Source: Acidocella sp. (lineage in GTDB: Bacteria; Pseudomonadota; Alphaproteobacteria; Acetobacterales; Acetobacteraceae). From it: a DNA stretch of 64,000 nucleotides. The stretch's first letter is position 1, and every line of letters starts with the position of its first letter. Shown in pieces: positions 52,942 through 61,237 of this stretch. A model generated the notes under the pieces. It saw only the letters and a program-made list of their open reading frames with translations, was not told the origin of the DNA and searched no databases. The stretch lies in the NCBI RefSeq assembly GCF_027352905.1, contig NZ_DAIEIF010000028.1, forward strand, positions 1-64,000, in the 5' to 3' direction. The translations under genes were made by a program, and so were the position numbers.

Positions 52942-53907
52942 ATGGCTGAGACGAGAAAAACCCGGGTGTTGATCATCGGCGCGGGCCCGGCGGGCTACAC
53001 CGCGGCCATCTATGCCGCCCGGGCCAATCTCGCCCCGGTGCTCATCGCCGGGCTGCAACCGGGCGGCCAGCTCACCATCACCACGGATGTCGAGAATTAT
53101 CCCGGTTTCGCCGCTCCCATCCAGGGTCCCTGGCTGATGGAGCAGATGGCCAAACAGGCCGAGCATGTCGGCACCGAGATCATCTACGATCTGGTCACGG
53201 GCGTGGATTTCTCCGCCCGGCCCTTCAAGGCCCGCACGGATGGCGGGCTGGTTTTCGCGGCGGAGAGCGTCATCATCGCCACCGGCGCGCAGGCGCGCTG
53301 GCTCGGCCTGCCCTCGGAGCGCAAATTCATGGGCGCCGGCGTCTCGGCCTGCGCCACTTGCGACGGGTTTTTCTTCCGCGGCAAGGAGGTGGCGGTGATC
53401 GGCGGCGGCAACACGGCGGTGGAGGAGGCGCTCTACCTCACCCATCATGCCCGCCACGTCACCCTCATTCACCGGCGGGATACGCTGCGCGCCGAGCGCA
53501 TCCTCCAGCAGCGCCTGTTCGAGAATCCAAAAATCTCGATCGTCTGGGATCACACGGTCGAGGATATTCTGGGCGGCGGCACGCCGGAGGCGGTCACCGG
53601 GCTGCGCCTCAAGCACACCGTCACCGGCGAGACGCGGGACATGGCGGCGCAGGGCGTGTTCATCGCCATCGGCCATTCTCCCAGCACCGCCCTCTTCACC
53701 GGCCAGCTGCAAATGGACGCGGAGGGCTATGTCGTCACCCGGCCGGGGACGACCGAAACCTCCGTGCCGGGCGTCTTCGCCGCCGGCGACGTGCAGGACA
53801 AGGTTTTCCGCCAGGCCGTCACCGCCGCGGGCACGGGCTGCATGGCCGCGCTCGAGGCGGAAAAATTCCTCGATCATCTTCCCCTGCACGTCAACGAGGC
53901 TGCATAA
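52942..53907 (+). CDS. trxB: Thioredoxin reductase
   Basis: 321 aa. FAD motif IIGAGPAGYTAAIYAAR, active-site pair Cys137/Cys140 in ACATCDGFFF, NADPH motif VIGGGNTAVEEALYL and C-terminal GVFAAGDVQDKVFRQAVTAA. It transfers electrons from NADPH to thioredoxin. It is followed after 3 bp by a LysR regulator gene, the arrangement seen around lsrB in rhizobia. Confidence 0.96.
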   Translation: MAETRKTRVLIIGAGPAGYTAAIYAARANLAPVLIAGLQPGGQLTITTDVENYPGFAAPIQGPWLMEQMAKQAEHVGTEIIYDLVTGVDFSARPFKARTDGGLVFAAESVIIATGAQARWLGLPSERKFMGAGVSACATCDGFFFRGKEVAVIGGGNTAVEEALYLTHHARHVTLIHRRDTLRAERILQQRLFENPKISIVWDHTVEDILGGGTPEAVTGLRLKHTVTGETRDMAAQGVFIAIGHSPSTALFTGQLQMDAEGYVVTRPGTTETSVPGVFAAGDVQDKVFRQAVTAAGTGCMAALEAEKFLDHLPLHVNEAA

Positions 53908-53910
53908 ATC

Positions 53911-54822
53911 ATGGCCGGACAAAAAATGGATTGGGACAAGCTTCGGGTCTTCCACGCGGTGGCCGAGGCGGGCAGCTTCACCCATGCGGGGGATGTGCTC
54001 AATCTCAGCCAATCCGCCGTCTCGCGGCAGATCTCCGCGCTGGAGGAGGCGCTTGGCGTGCCGCTCTTCCACCGCCACGCGCGCGGGCTGATCCTCACCG
54101 AGCAGGGCGAGACGCTCTACCGCACGGTGCGCGACGTTTTCGCCAAGCTGGCGATGACCGAGGCGATGCTCGCCGAAAGCAAGGAAAAACCCGCCGGCCG
54201 CCTCAAGGTGACCACCACCCATAGTTTCGGCGTGGTCTGGCTGGCGCCCCGGCTGAAAACCTTCCTCAACCAATATCCCGAGGTTTCAATCTCGCTGCTG
54301 TTGGACGATACCGATCTCGACCTCGCGATGCGTGAGGCGGATGTCGCCATCCGCATGCATCCGCCCCGCCAGCCCGATCTCGTGCAGCGCCACCTCGCGG
54401 AGATCCGCATGCAGATCTGGGCCTCGGAGGAGTATGCGCAGGCTCATGGCCTGCCGCAGACGCCGGATGATCTGGACAATCACAAGCTCATCCTCTTCGG
54501 CGACCGCAAGCCGCCAGTGCCGGATGTCAACTGGCTGGGCGAGCTCGGCCGCAAGGATGGCACGGCGCGGCGGGGCATGCTGGAGGTGAACTCCCTCCAG
54601 GCGATGCTGACCTGCATCCGCAGCGGCCTGGGCATCGGCACGGTGCCCGATTACCTGCTCACCGACACGGCCGGGCTGGTCCCGGTGCTGCCCGATGTCA
54701 AAAAACCCACGGTGGATATGTATTTCGTCTACCCGGAAGAGTTGCGAAACTCCAAACGCATCTCCGTCTTCCGTGACTTTTTGGTGAATTCCATTGCTGA
54801 ACGCAACGGGATAAGGCCATGA
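53911..54822 (+). CDS. lsrB: LsrB/VtlR-type LysR regulator
   Basis: 303 aa. N-terminal helix-turn-helix AGSFTHAGDVLNLSQSAVSR, QISALEEALGVPLFHRH, then an effector domain (THSFGVVWLAPRLKTFLNQY) with VNSLQAMLTCIRSGLGIGTV. No Cys like those reported in redox-sensing LsrB variants is certain beyond Cys in LTCIRS. Known for the family: LsrB/VtlR control oxidative-stress and symbiosis or virulence genes, and VtlR/LsrB activate AbcR-class small RNAs in rhizobia and Brucella. Being coupled to trxB and followed by a candidate sRNA supports the call. Confidence 0.85.
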   Translation: MAGQKMDWDKLRVFHAVAEAGSFTHAGDVLNLSQSAVSRQISALEEALGVPLFHRHARGLILTEQGETLYRTVRDVFAKLAMTEAMLAESKEKPAGRLKVTTTHSFGVVWLAPRLKTFLNQYPEVSISLLLDDTDLDLAMREADVAIRMHPPRQPDLVQRHLAEIRMQIWASEEYAQAHGLPQTPDDLDNHKLILFGDRKPPVPDVNWLGELGRKDGTARRGMLEVNSLQAMLTCIRSGLGIGTVPDYLLTDTAGLVPVLPDVKKPTVDMYFVYPEELRNSKRISVFRDFLVNSIAERNGIRP

Positions 54823-54923
54823 AATGGCTGATTTCCTCGATTTTTTCCGGCCTCTGGAACAAAGAGTTACAGAAAATCAACTACATTAAGATTTTAACAC
54901 TTAAAAAATCCGGGGATGTGTCC

Positions 54924-54929
54924 TATATA
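54924..54929 (+). promoter_or_regulatory. Candidate -10 of the sRNA gene
   Basis: TATATA stands 7-12 bp before the start of the first conserved hairpin, in an AT-rich stretch (54880-54935) after the GC-rich lsrB gene. No good -35 hexamer is at 17 bp, which would fit dependence on an activator. Position and composition only. Confidence 0.4.
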
Positions 54930-54930
54930 C

Positions 54931-55039
54931 AACATATCCGGTTCGAGAGAACTGGATGGGACTTCGGTCCCACGTCTCCCAGACGTGAAGCCTCCCTGTT
55001 GACTTGACCCGCTGGCCATGGGCTGGCGGGTCTTTTTTT
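54931..55039 (+). ncRNA. Candidate small regulatory RNA downstream of lsrB (AbcR-like?)
   Basis: Four perfect or near-perfect stem-loops follow one another: ATCCGGTTC-GAGA-GAACTGGAT (54936-54957, GNRA loop, one G-U), GGGAC-TTCG-GTCCC (54958-54971, UUCG loop), ACGTCT-CCC-AGACGT (54972-54986), then a single-stranded GAAGCCTCCCTGTTGACT containing CCTCCC (anti-Shine-Dalgarno), and the terminator at 55006-55039. No ORF fits. The loop CCC and the CCTCCC stretch could pair with ribosome sites, as in AbcR and other alphaproteobacterial sRNAs. An LsrB/VtlR-type gene lies directly upstream, and VtlR/LsrB control AbcR RNAs elsewhere. Identity as AbcR is inference; the structured RNA itself is strongly supported. 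Confidence 0.75.
55006..55039 (+). terminator. Strong intrinsic terminator of the candidate sRNA
   Basis: GACCCGCTGGCC-ATG-GGCTGGCGGGTC makes a 12-bp stem (including two G-U pairs) directly followed by seven T (55033-55039). This is the best intrinsic terminator in the window and marks the 3' end of the RNA. Confidence 0.95.
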
Positions 55040-55076
55040 GCCGGGTCCGGGCTTCCGGCGCCGGGCGATATCCGTT

Positions 55077-55179
55077 AGAGCGTTCTCATTCCCTTCGGTT
55101 CATGGAAACGCTCTGACGATGATCTGGACCAGCAACTTTCTCTATCAAATGAGTCCATTTGATGGGATGCCGCTCCAGC
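55077..55179. repeat. Dispersed palindromic repeat, copy 3
   Basis: AGAGCGTTCTCATTCCCTTC and CATGGAAACGCTCTGACG form the first hairpin (AGAGCGTTTC-like arms). The second part has CAGCAACTTTCTCTATCAAAT, then GAGTCCATTTGATGGGATG, ending CCGCTCCAG. It closely follows copy 2 over about 100 bp. It lies between the sRNA terminator and bioF. Confidence 0.75.
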
Positions 55180-55217
55180 CATGTCCCCGCCCGCCACGTT
55201 GACGCCGAGAAGATCAT

Positions 55218-56357
55218 TTGCGCTCGCTCGATCAATTCGCCCAAGCCAAGCTCGCCCGCCTGGAGGCCGGCAGCCTGCGCCGCCAGTTGGTGGAAACAAC
55301 GCGGGGTGAGGGGGCGTGGGTGGAGCGGAACGGCCAGCGCCTGCTCTCTTTCTCCTGCAACGATTATCTCAACCTCTCCCGGCATCCCGCCGTCATCGCT
55401 GCGGCGCTGGAGGCGACGCGCCGGCATGGCGTCGGCGCGGGGGCCTCGCGGCTCATCACCGGCAATCATCCGCTGCTGGCGGAGCTGGAGGCGCGGCTGG
55501 CCCGGCTCAAGGGCAGCGCGGCGTGCTGCCTGTTCGGCTCCGGTTATCTCGCCAATGCCGGGCTCATCCCGGCGCTGATGGGGGAGGGCGATCTCATTCT
55601 CCTGGATGAGCTCGCCCATTCCTGCCTATGGGCCGGCGCGCGCCTCTCCGGCGCGCGGGTGGAGGTCTTCCGCCATAACGACGTGGCGCAGGCCGCCTCC
55701 CTGCTGGCGGCGCGGCGCCCGCCGCGGGGCCGGGCGATGATCGCCACGGATGGCGTGTTCTCCATGGATGGCGATCTCGCTCCCCTCGACGCCCTGGCCG
55801 ATGTGGCGGAGGCGCATGAAGCCTGGCTGCTCTCGGACGACGCCCATGGCATCGGCGTGCTCAATGACGGGCATGGCACGGCCCATCCCCGCGTCCCCCT
55901 GCAAATGGGCACGCTCTCCAAGGCGGTGGGCGGCTATGGCGGTTATGTCTGCGCCTCCGCCCCGGTGGTCGAGCTGTTGCGCAACCGGGCGCGCAGTTTC
56001 GTCTATTCCACCGGCCTGCCGCCGGGTGTGGCCGCCGCCGCCATCGCCGCGCTGGATGTCATCGAGCGCGACCCGGCCTATGCCGCCCTGCCGCTGGCCA
56101 AGGCGCGCGCCTTCACCGTGGCGGCGGGGCTGCCCCTGGCGCAAAGCCCCATCGTGCCGCTGGTGCTGGGCGAGGCCGCGGCGGCGCTCGCCGCCTCGCG
56201 CGCTCTGGAGGCGGAGGGCTTTCTCGTCACCGCCATCCGTCCGCCCACCGTGCCGCCGGGCACGGCCCGGCTGCGCTTCGCCTTCTCGGCCTTGCAGCCA
56301 GATGAGGAGATCGCGCGCCTCGCCGCCCTGGTCCGGCGCCTGCCGGCTCAGCCGTAA
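55218..56357 (+). CDS. bioF: 8-amino-7-oxononanoate synthase
   Basis: 379 aa PLP enzyme of the alpha-oxoamine synthase group. SFSCNDYLNLSRHP, GVGAGASRLITGNH, DDAHGIGVL and PLP-Lys in TLSKAVGGYGGYV are typical. The start is TTG at 55218 after GAGAAG. It condenses pimeloyl-ACP or -CoA with alanine for biotin synthesis. No other bio gene is near, and repeat copy 3 stands directly upstream. A 2-amino-3-ketobutyrate ligase role is less likely on motif grounds. It overlaps the following gene on the opposite strand by 10 bp. Confidence 0.85.
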   Translation: MRSLDQFAQAKLARLEAGSLRRQLVETTRGEGAWVERNGQRLLSFSCNDYLNLSRHPAVIAAALEATRRHGVGAGASRLITGNHPLLAELEARLARLKGSAACCLFGSGYLANAGLIPALMGEGDLILLDELAHSCLWAGARLSGARVEVFRHNDVAQAASLLAARRPPRGRAMIATDGVFSMDGDLAPLDALADVAEAHEAWLLSDDAHGIGVLNDGHGTAHPRVPLQMGTLSKAVGGYGGYVCASAPVVELLRNRARSFVYSTGLPPGVAAAAIAALDVIERDPAYAALPLAKARAFTVAAGLPLAQSPIVPLVLGEAAAALAASRALEAEGFLVTAIRPPTVPPGTARLRFAFSALQPDEEIARLAALVRRLPAQP

Positions 56358-57598
56358 ACCTTCAAATAGCCCGCGACCATCTCCGCCAGGCTGGGCGGCG
56401 GGGCGATGCCGGCGGCCAGCCGCTCCCACAGCCCCTCCTCCGTCGCGGCGCGGCGCATCGCCTCCGCCAGGGCGCGGGCATCCCCGAGGGGAAAGAGCAG
56501 CCCGTCCCCGCCATCGGTGACGCGCTCAGCCAGCCCGCCCACATCGGAGGCGATGACCGGCCTGCCGCAAGCCCAGGCCTCGGAGAGAACCAGGCAGAAA
56601 ATTTCCCACCAGAGGGAGGGCACCACCACCCAATCCACCCGCGCCATCCGCGCCGCCACCTGGCCCGGATGGTAGCCGCCATTGAAGCGCACCCGCCGCT
56701 CGGCGGGGGGCAGCTCCGCCTCCCCGGCCTGGAATTGCTCGATCCGCGCCCGGATCTCGGGCGAGGCGAAGTGGATGTTCTCGCCATTCACCTCCACCGA
56801 GAAATCGGTGAACCCCTCGGCGCGCAGCAGCGCAACCGCCTCCAGCAGAACGGACAACCCCTTCACGTCGATGAGTTGCCCAAAGAAACCGAAGCGGTTG
56901 CGCCTGGCCGGGGCGGCGGGTTGCGCCTTGAGCGAGGGCAGGCGCAACCCGTTGGGCACATGCGTGATCTTCTCCGCCGGCAGCCCCCATTTTTCATAGG
57001 TGGCGGCCATGAACCGCCCCGGCACGGTGAAGCGGTCCACCGCCGCGAGATGGGATTTCATCCATTGCGCGCGCAGGAAAAAATGCTCGGGCGGGTGCTG
57101 GGGCAGGCATTGATGGCAGCGCACCGGCGTGGCCCTCTCGCACAGCGCGCCATCGGGCGGGCGCACCATATGGCCCTGGGCCGCGCAGACGACGAGGAAC
57201 TCATGGGCCGTGAAAACGATGCGCGCCGCGGGGCAGACCCGCCGCGCCAGCGAGAGATAATCGATGCCATAGGTCATGAAATGGTGGAAATGCACCACAT
57301 CGGGCCGGATGCGCTCCAGGAATTCGGCGAAGGCCTGGGCCTGGAGCGGCAAGGGCAGTTTCTGCCAGACGTAATCGTAATCATGGGAGAGAAAAAGGAA
57401 CTCGTTCTCCCGCCCGTCGAAGCCGGTGATGCGCGCGCCGCTCTTGAACAGGGCCGGGCTGTTATGGTCGGCCGAGCAGAGCAGCACCGGCTCCACCCCC
57501 GGCGTCTCCCGCAACCCCTGGAACAATTCATGGGCCACTTGCTGGGAGCCGCCGCGCACCAGCTCCGGATGGTACATGGCGATGATGAGGACCTTCAC
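56348..57598 (-). CDS. GT4-family glycosyltransferase
   Basis: 416 aa GT-B fold. N-terminal acceptor domain (MYHPELVRGGSQQVAHELF, HFHHFMTYGIDYLSL) and C-terminal donor domain with FGFFGQLIDVKGLSVLLEAV, then VPSLWWEIFCLVLSEAWACGRPVIASDVGG, whose EX7E-like Glu pair is the donor site. A Cys-rich loop (VRCHQCLPQHPP) may bind zinc. It probably acts in surface polysaccharide or glycan assembly with the neighbouring GT2. Start overlaps the GT2 stop by 4 bp. Confidence 0.85.
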   Translation of the reverse strand: MKVLIIAMYHPELVRGGSQQVAHELFQGLRETPGVEPVLLCSADHNSPALFKSGARITGFDGRENEFLFLSHDYDYVWQKLPLPLQAQAFAEFLERIRPDVVHFHHFMTYGIDYLSLARRVCPAARIVFTAHEFLVVCAAQGHMVRPPDGALCERATPVRCHQCLPQHPPEHFFLRAQWMKSHLAAVDRFTVPGRFMAATYEKWGLPAEKITHVPNGLRLPSLKAQPAAPARRNRFGFFGQLIDVKGLSVLLEAVALLRAEGFTDFSVEVNGENIHFASPEIRARIEQFQAGEAELPPAERRVRFNGGYHPGQVAARMARVDWVVVPSLWWEIFCLVLSEAWACGRPVIASDVGGLAERVTDGGDGLLFPLGDARALAEAMRRAATEEGLWERLAAGIAPPPSLAEMVAGYLKVYG

Positions 57599-59235
57599 GC
57601 CGCCGCCTCGCTCAAGGCGGGGTGGGCGGCTTGCGGCCCCAGCAGCCCGGCGCGCAGCGTCTGCAGCCAGCTTTGGGTGAACAGCCAGCGGTTGACCGCC
57701 GCGGCGCCCTCATGCACCGGCAGGCGCGCGCCGCCCTTGCCCTCCAGATGCCAGAGATGCAGGTCGTGCAGCCAGGCGGGCCGGCCGGCCTCCAGGCTGC
57801 GCAGGCAGAGATCGGCATCCTCGTAATGTCCGAAAACATAGCTCTCGGAGAAGCCCTCCAGCCTCTCGAACCAGCCGCGCGCGGCCGAGATGAAGGCGCC
57901 GCTCACCGCCGGCACCGGGCGCGGGCGCAACAGCGCGGCGTCATCCGGCGGCGCGCCCTTGCCGTAATGCTCGACGCGCAGCAGGGTGACATCCTCGCCC
58001 TGGCCGAGCATGAAGCCGGGGGCGGTATCGGCCTCGAAATACATGCCCGCATGCATCAGCGAGCCGTCATCGTAATAGAGCGCCGCGCCGAACAGATCCG
58101 TTCGCGCCGCCGGCCCCGCCGCGGCCAAAGCGAGATGGCGGCGGGCGAAATCCGGCTCCTTGGGGAAGACGTCCGGATTGACGAAGACGAGGCGGGAGGC
58201 GCGCGCCTGGGCCGCGCCGAGATTATTGGCGGCGGCGAAGCCGGCATTGGCGCCGAGCAGGATCAGCGTGATGTCCAGCCCATGCGCGCGATGGGCGATG
58301 GCGGCGTCCTTGAGCAGTGTCTCCGCCAGGCTTGCGCTGTTACAGACATAGACATATTCATACTCCTCCGCCCCCGGCTGGCGGGCGAAGAGCGCCTGTT
58401 GCAGCCGCAGATATTCCGGCCGCCCATAGAGGCAGACGATGATCGAGGCGAGCGGCCGCCGCCCCGGCTGGTGGAAACGCTCGATGAAGGGGGCGCTCAC
58501 CGCCCGGCGGGTCAGCATGGCGCTGAACTCCACCAGCTGCGGGCCGATGGCGGCGGCGATGACGGCGGGGGCGTTGAAATAGGCGGGGCCGGGATAATGG
58601 GCGGTGGCGAGCTGCTGGAAGGCGAGGAAGCGCAATTCCAGATCCTCCACCGTCTCGATGGCGACGATCAGGCTGAGTTCCGCCCCGGATTTCATCCGCA
58701 TCACCACGTTGCACTTGCCGGCCCCCAGATGCTGCCCGGCATGGATGAACCCCCAGAAGCCGAGCGCGTGGGGCAGGTGCGGCTTCACCACCTCCTCGGC
58801 GTCCGGGCGGCGGGTGCGGGCGAGCGCGGCGGCGGAGAAGGCGGTGGACCAGCCCGGCACGTAGAGTTCCAGCGCGTCGAGCCGGTCCAGCGCGTCATGC
58901 ACCCAGCCGGTGACGTAGAGCCCGCCGGAGGGGGAGAGCTTGATCGCGTCCACCGCGCCCTGGGGCGGGTGTGGCGCTTCCTCGGCCTGGCCGGGCCGGG
59001 CGGTGATGAGGATCTTGTCGCGGGGCAGGCCGGCCGGCGCGGCGGCCAGACGCCCCTCCGCCTTGCCGTAAAGCTCGTAATGCTCGCGCCCGGAGCGGAA
59101 TTTGCCCTCCGCCACCGCGATCAGCACATCCGGGTTGAGGCGCAGATAGGTCTGCTCGTCGAAAGCGCCCTCGGGCGCGGCCAGGGGCTGCACCCGCGCC
59201 GGGCCCGCCTTGGCCGATTTCGCCGGGGCCCGCAA
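57595..59235 (-). CDS. GT2-type glycosyltransferase with N-terminal repeat-like domain
   Basis: 546 aa, TTG start. An N-terminal YLRLNPDV...SGREHYELYGKAEGR motif (about 30-60), common in long polysaccharide glycosyltransferases, a central beta-rich region with GYVTGWVHDALD-like sequence, and a GT-A domain (SIIVCLYGRPEYLRLQQ, VFVNPDVFP as DxD, GHYEDADLCLRSLEAGR). It is followed by the GT4 gene (ATGA overlap). Pathway unknown; surface glycan or O-antigen-type assembly is plausible. Confidence 0.8.
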   Translation of the reverse strand: MRAPAKSAKAGPARVQPLAAPEGAFDEQTYLRLNPDVLIAVAEGKFRSGREHYELYGKAEGRLAAAPAGLPRDKILITARPGQAEEAPHPPQGAVDAIKLSPSGGLYVTGWVHDALDRLDALELYVPGWSTAFSAAALARTRRPDAEEVVKPHLPHALGFWGFIHAGQHLGAGKCNVVMRMKSGAELSLIVAIETVEDLELRFLAFQQLATAHYPGPAYFNAPAVIAAAIGPQLVEFSAMLTRRAVSAPFIERFHQPGRRPLASIIVCLYGRPEYLRLQQALFARQPGAEEYEYVYVCNSASLAETLLKDAAIAHRAHGLDITLILLGANAGFAAANNLGAAQARASRLVFVNPDVFPKEPDFARRHLALAAAGPAARTDLFGAALYYDDGSLMHAGMYFEADTAPGFMLGQGEDVTLLRVEHYGKGAPPDDAALLRPRPVPAVSGAFISAARGWFERLEGFSESYVFGHYEDADLCLRSLEAGRPAWLHDLHLWHLEGKGGARLPVHEGAAAVNRWLFTQSWLQTLRAGLLGPQAAHPALSEAAA

Positions 59236-59241
59236 TGCCGG

Positions 59242-59682
59242 TCAGCCCTTGTCCCGGGGGCGTTTGACCTCGTTGAGGAAGCCGCCTAGCTCCCCCGCCT
59301 GGGTGAAGGTGAAGGAGCAGGGCAGAATGCTGCCGCGCTCGATGGGGAAGAGAAGGCCGCCAAGCACGAGGTGGAGACCATCCGGGGACAAGGTGACCGT
59401 CTTGCCGGCGGGGATGGTGAGATGGTCGAGCGGCTTGCCGTCCTTGTCCACCAGCGTGGTCGTGCCCGCGGCGGGGCAGTTCCAGCCGGTCAGCGTGTCA
59501 TCGGTGGGGCCATCGTTATGGATTTGCAGGAACCCCTCCGTCACGCTCTGCTTGGTGTTGGCCTGCCAGACCGAGCCATGATCGAGCCGGAGATTCATCG
59601 CCGGCACCAGCGAGCCGGCGGCGGCGGGCAGGGTGGCGGCGACGAGCGCGGCCGCGGCCAGGAGCAGGTCACGGAGCTTCAT
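59242..59682 (-). CDS. Exported PCu(A)C-like protein with degenerate metal site
   Basis: 146 aa. Signal peptide (about 1-25, ending PAAAG), then a PCu(A)C (DUF461) fold: GFLQIHNDGPTDDTLTGWNC, IPAGKTVTLSPDGLHLVLGG and FTFTQAGEL at the end. Usual Cu(I) ligands are His and Met in HEM...MRPV and HLM; here the first His/Met pair is lost, and HLM reads HLV. Start at 59682 is chosen by the ATGA overlap with the GST gene; 59691 is also possible. Copper delivery is doubtful; two Cys in NCPAAG and LPCSF may form a disulfide. Confidence 0.7.
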   Translation of the reverse strand: MKLRDLLLAAAALVAATLPAAAGSLVPAMNLRLDHGSVWQANTKQSVTEGFLQIHNDGPTDDTLTGWNCPAAGTTTLVDKDGKPLDHLTIPAGKTVTLSPDGLHLVLGGLLFPIERGSILPCSFTFTQAGELGGFLNEVKRPRDKG

Positions 59683-60323
59683 GCGAGGCATTCAAATTTT
59701 TCCATTCGCCAGGATGACGGTTCTTTTGCCGCGAATTCATACCATTCCGCAACCAGCGGATGCGCCCGCACCGCCGCGCAATATTCCCGGCTGGCGGCGG
59801 AGAGCGGCGGCGCGTAGGTGAGCAGCCGCGCCACCACCGGCGCGTACATGGCATCCGCCGCGTTGAACGCCGCGCCGAACAGAAACGGCCCGCCGGCGCC
59901 GAACCCGGCCCGCGTCTCCGTCCAGATCTCCTCGATGCGGGCGAGATCGGCGAGGCTCTCCGGCGTCTGGCCGAGACCGGCGTAATCCGGGCGGCCGAGA
60001 TTCATCGGCATCGCCTGGCGCAGCCCCCGGAACCCGGCATGCATCTCGGCGGCGATGGACCGCGCCCAGGCCTTGGCCGGGCGGGAGGCGGGCCAGAGGG
60101 CGGGGTTGAGATCCGCGCAATATTCGGCGATGGCGAGGCTCTCCCACACCCGCGCCCCCTCATGCTCCAGATAGGGCACCAGACCGCTGGGCGAGACGGA
60201 CTTTGCCTCGCCCAAGGGGCGGAATAACGTCTCGGCGGCGAGCCCGGCGAGGCGCACGAGCAGCCAGCCGCGCATCGACCACGAGGAATAGCGGGCGGTG
60301 CCGAGATAAAGCCGTGCCGTCAT
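59679..60323 (-). CDS. Glutathione S-transferase family protein
   Basis: 214 aa. N-terminal thioredoxin-like domain with a YSSWSMRGWLLVRL helix start and PSGLVPYLEHEGARVWESLAIAEY (cis-Pro and glutathione-binding ESLAI). The C-terminal all-helical domain follows. The catalytic Ser/Cys/Tyr is probably Ser in SSWSMR. No substrate evident. First gene of a run GST, PCuAC-like, GT2 and GT4. Confidence 0.85.
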   Translation of the reverse strand: MTARLYLGTARYSSWSMRGWLLVRLAGLAAETLFRPLGEAKSVSPSGLVPYLEHEGARVWESLAIAEYCADLNPALWPASRPAKAWARSIAAEMHAGFRGLRQAMPMNLGRPDYAGLGQTPESLADLARIEEIWTETRAGFGAGGPFLFGAAFNAADAMYAPVVARLLTYAPPLSAASREYCAAVRAHPLVAEWYEFAAKEPSSWRMEKFECLA

Positions 60324-60341
60324 GCGGTGCCTCCTGCCCCT

Positions 60342-60363
60342 GTCTATAGCGCGTCTATAGCGC
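60342..60363. repeat. Tandem 11-bp duplication
   Basis: GTCTATAGCGC occurs twice in a row in the spacer between the divergent GST-family gene and folP. Two copies only; likely replication slippage or two operator half-sites. Confidence 0.5.
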
Positions 60364-60394
60364 GGCGGGCGGCGCGCGTGATAGGGCGGGCGGC

Positions 60395-61237
60395 ATGAAT
60401 CCGCGGGTGACCGAATGGGCGGGGCTCGCCCTCGACCGCAAGCTGGTGATGGGAATCCTCAACGTCACGCCGGATTCCTTCTCCGATGGCGGCGCGCATG
60501 ACAGCCTGGAGGCCGCCATCGCCGCCGGGCGGCGCATGCTGGCGGCGGGGGCCGACATCATCGACATTGGCGGGGAGAGCACCCGCCCCGGCGCCGCGCC
60601 GGTGACGCCGGAGGCGGAGATGGCGCGGGTGCTGCCGGTGGTGCGGGCGCTGGCGCGGGCGGGCGCGGTGATCTCGCTCGACACCCGCCACGCCGCCACC
60701 ATGGCGGCGGGGCTGGAGGCCGGGGCGCGGATCGTCAACGACATTTCCGCCCTCCGCCACGACCCGGATGCGGCGAGGGTGGTGGCGCGGGCGGGCTGCC
60801 CGGTGGTGCTGATGCATATGCGCGGCACCCCGGCGACGATGAACGCCCAGGCGGTCTATGCGGAGGTGGCGGCGGAGGTGATCGCCGAATTGCGGGCGGC
60901 GCGGGACGCGGCGCTGGCGGCGGGGGTGGAGGCGCGCCAGATCTGCCTCGACCCCGGCATCGGCTTCGCCAAGCAGGGCGGGCAGAACCTGGAATTGCTG
61001 CGCGCCACCCCCCGCCTGGCCGCGCTCGGGCACCCGCTGCTCATCGGCCTCTCCCGTAAGCGCTTTCTGGGCGGCGTCTCCGGCCAGGACGAGGCGGCGC
61101 GGCGCGACCCGGAGAGCCTCGCCGCCGGACTCTATGCCCTGGAACGCGGCGCGCATATACTGCGCGTGCACGATGTGGCGGGCACCTGCCAGGCCCTGCG
61201 CGTCTGGCGCCGGCTGAATGAGAGAGATGATGGATAG
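60395..61237 (+). CDS. folP: Dihydropteroate synthase
   Basis: 280 aa TIM barrel. [45 protein letters not shown] and [10 protein letters not shown] are the canonical loops. It condenses p-aminobenzoate with DHPPP for folate synthesis and is the sulfonamide target. It overlaps glmM by 8 bp; folP-glmM is a widespread pairing. Confidence 0.95.
   Translation: MNPRVTEWAGLALDRKLVMGILNVTPDSFSDGGAHDSLEAAIAAGRRMLAAGADIIDIGGESTRPGAAPVTPEAEMARVLPVVRALARAGAVISLDTRHAATMAAGLEAGARIVNDISALRHDPDAARVVARAGCPVVLMHMRGTPATMNAQAVYAEVAAEVIAELRAARDAALAAGVEARQICLDPGIGFAKQGGQNLELLRATPRLAALGHPLLIGLSRKRFLGGVSGQDEAARRDPESLAAGLYALERGAHILRVHDVAGTCQALRVWRRLNERDDG

Noticed and set aside
54931-55217. Riboswitch or attenuator controlling bioF
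   Set aside because: The terminator is about 180 bp before bioF with a repeat in between. No known biotin riboswitch exists, and the RNA has no matching aptamer architecture that I know.
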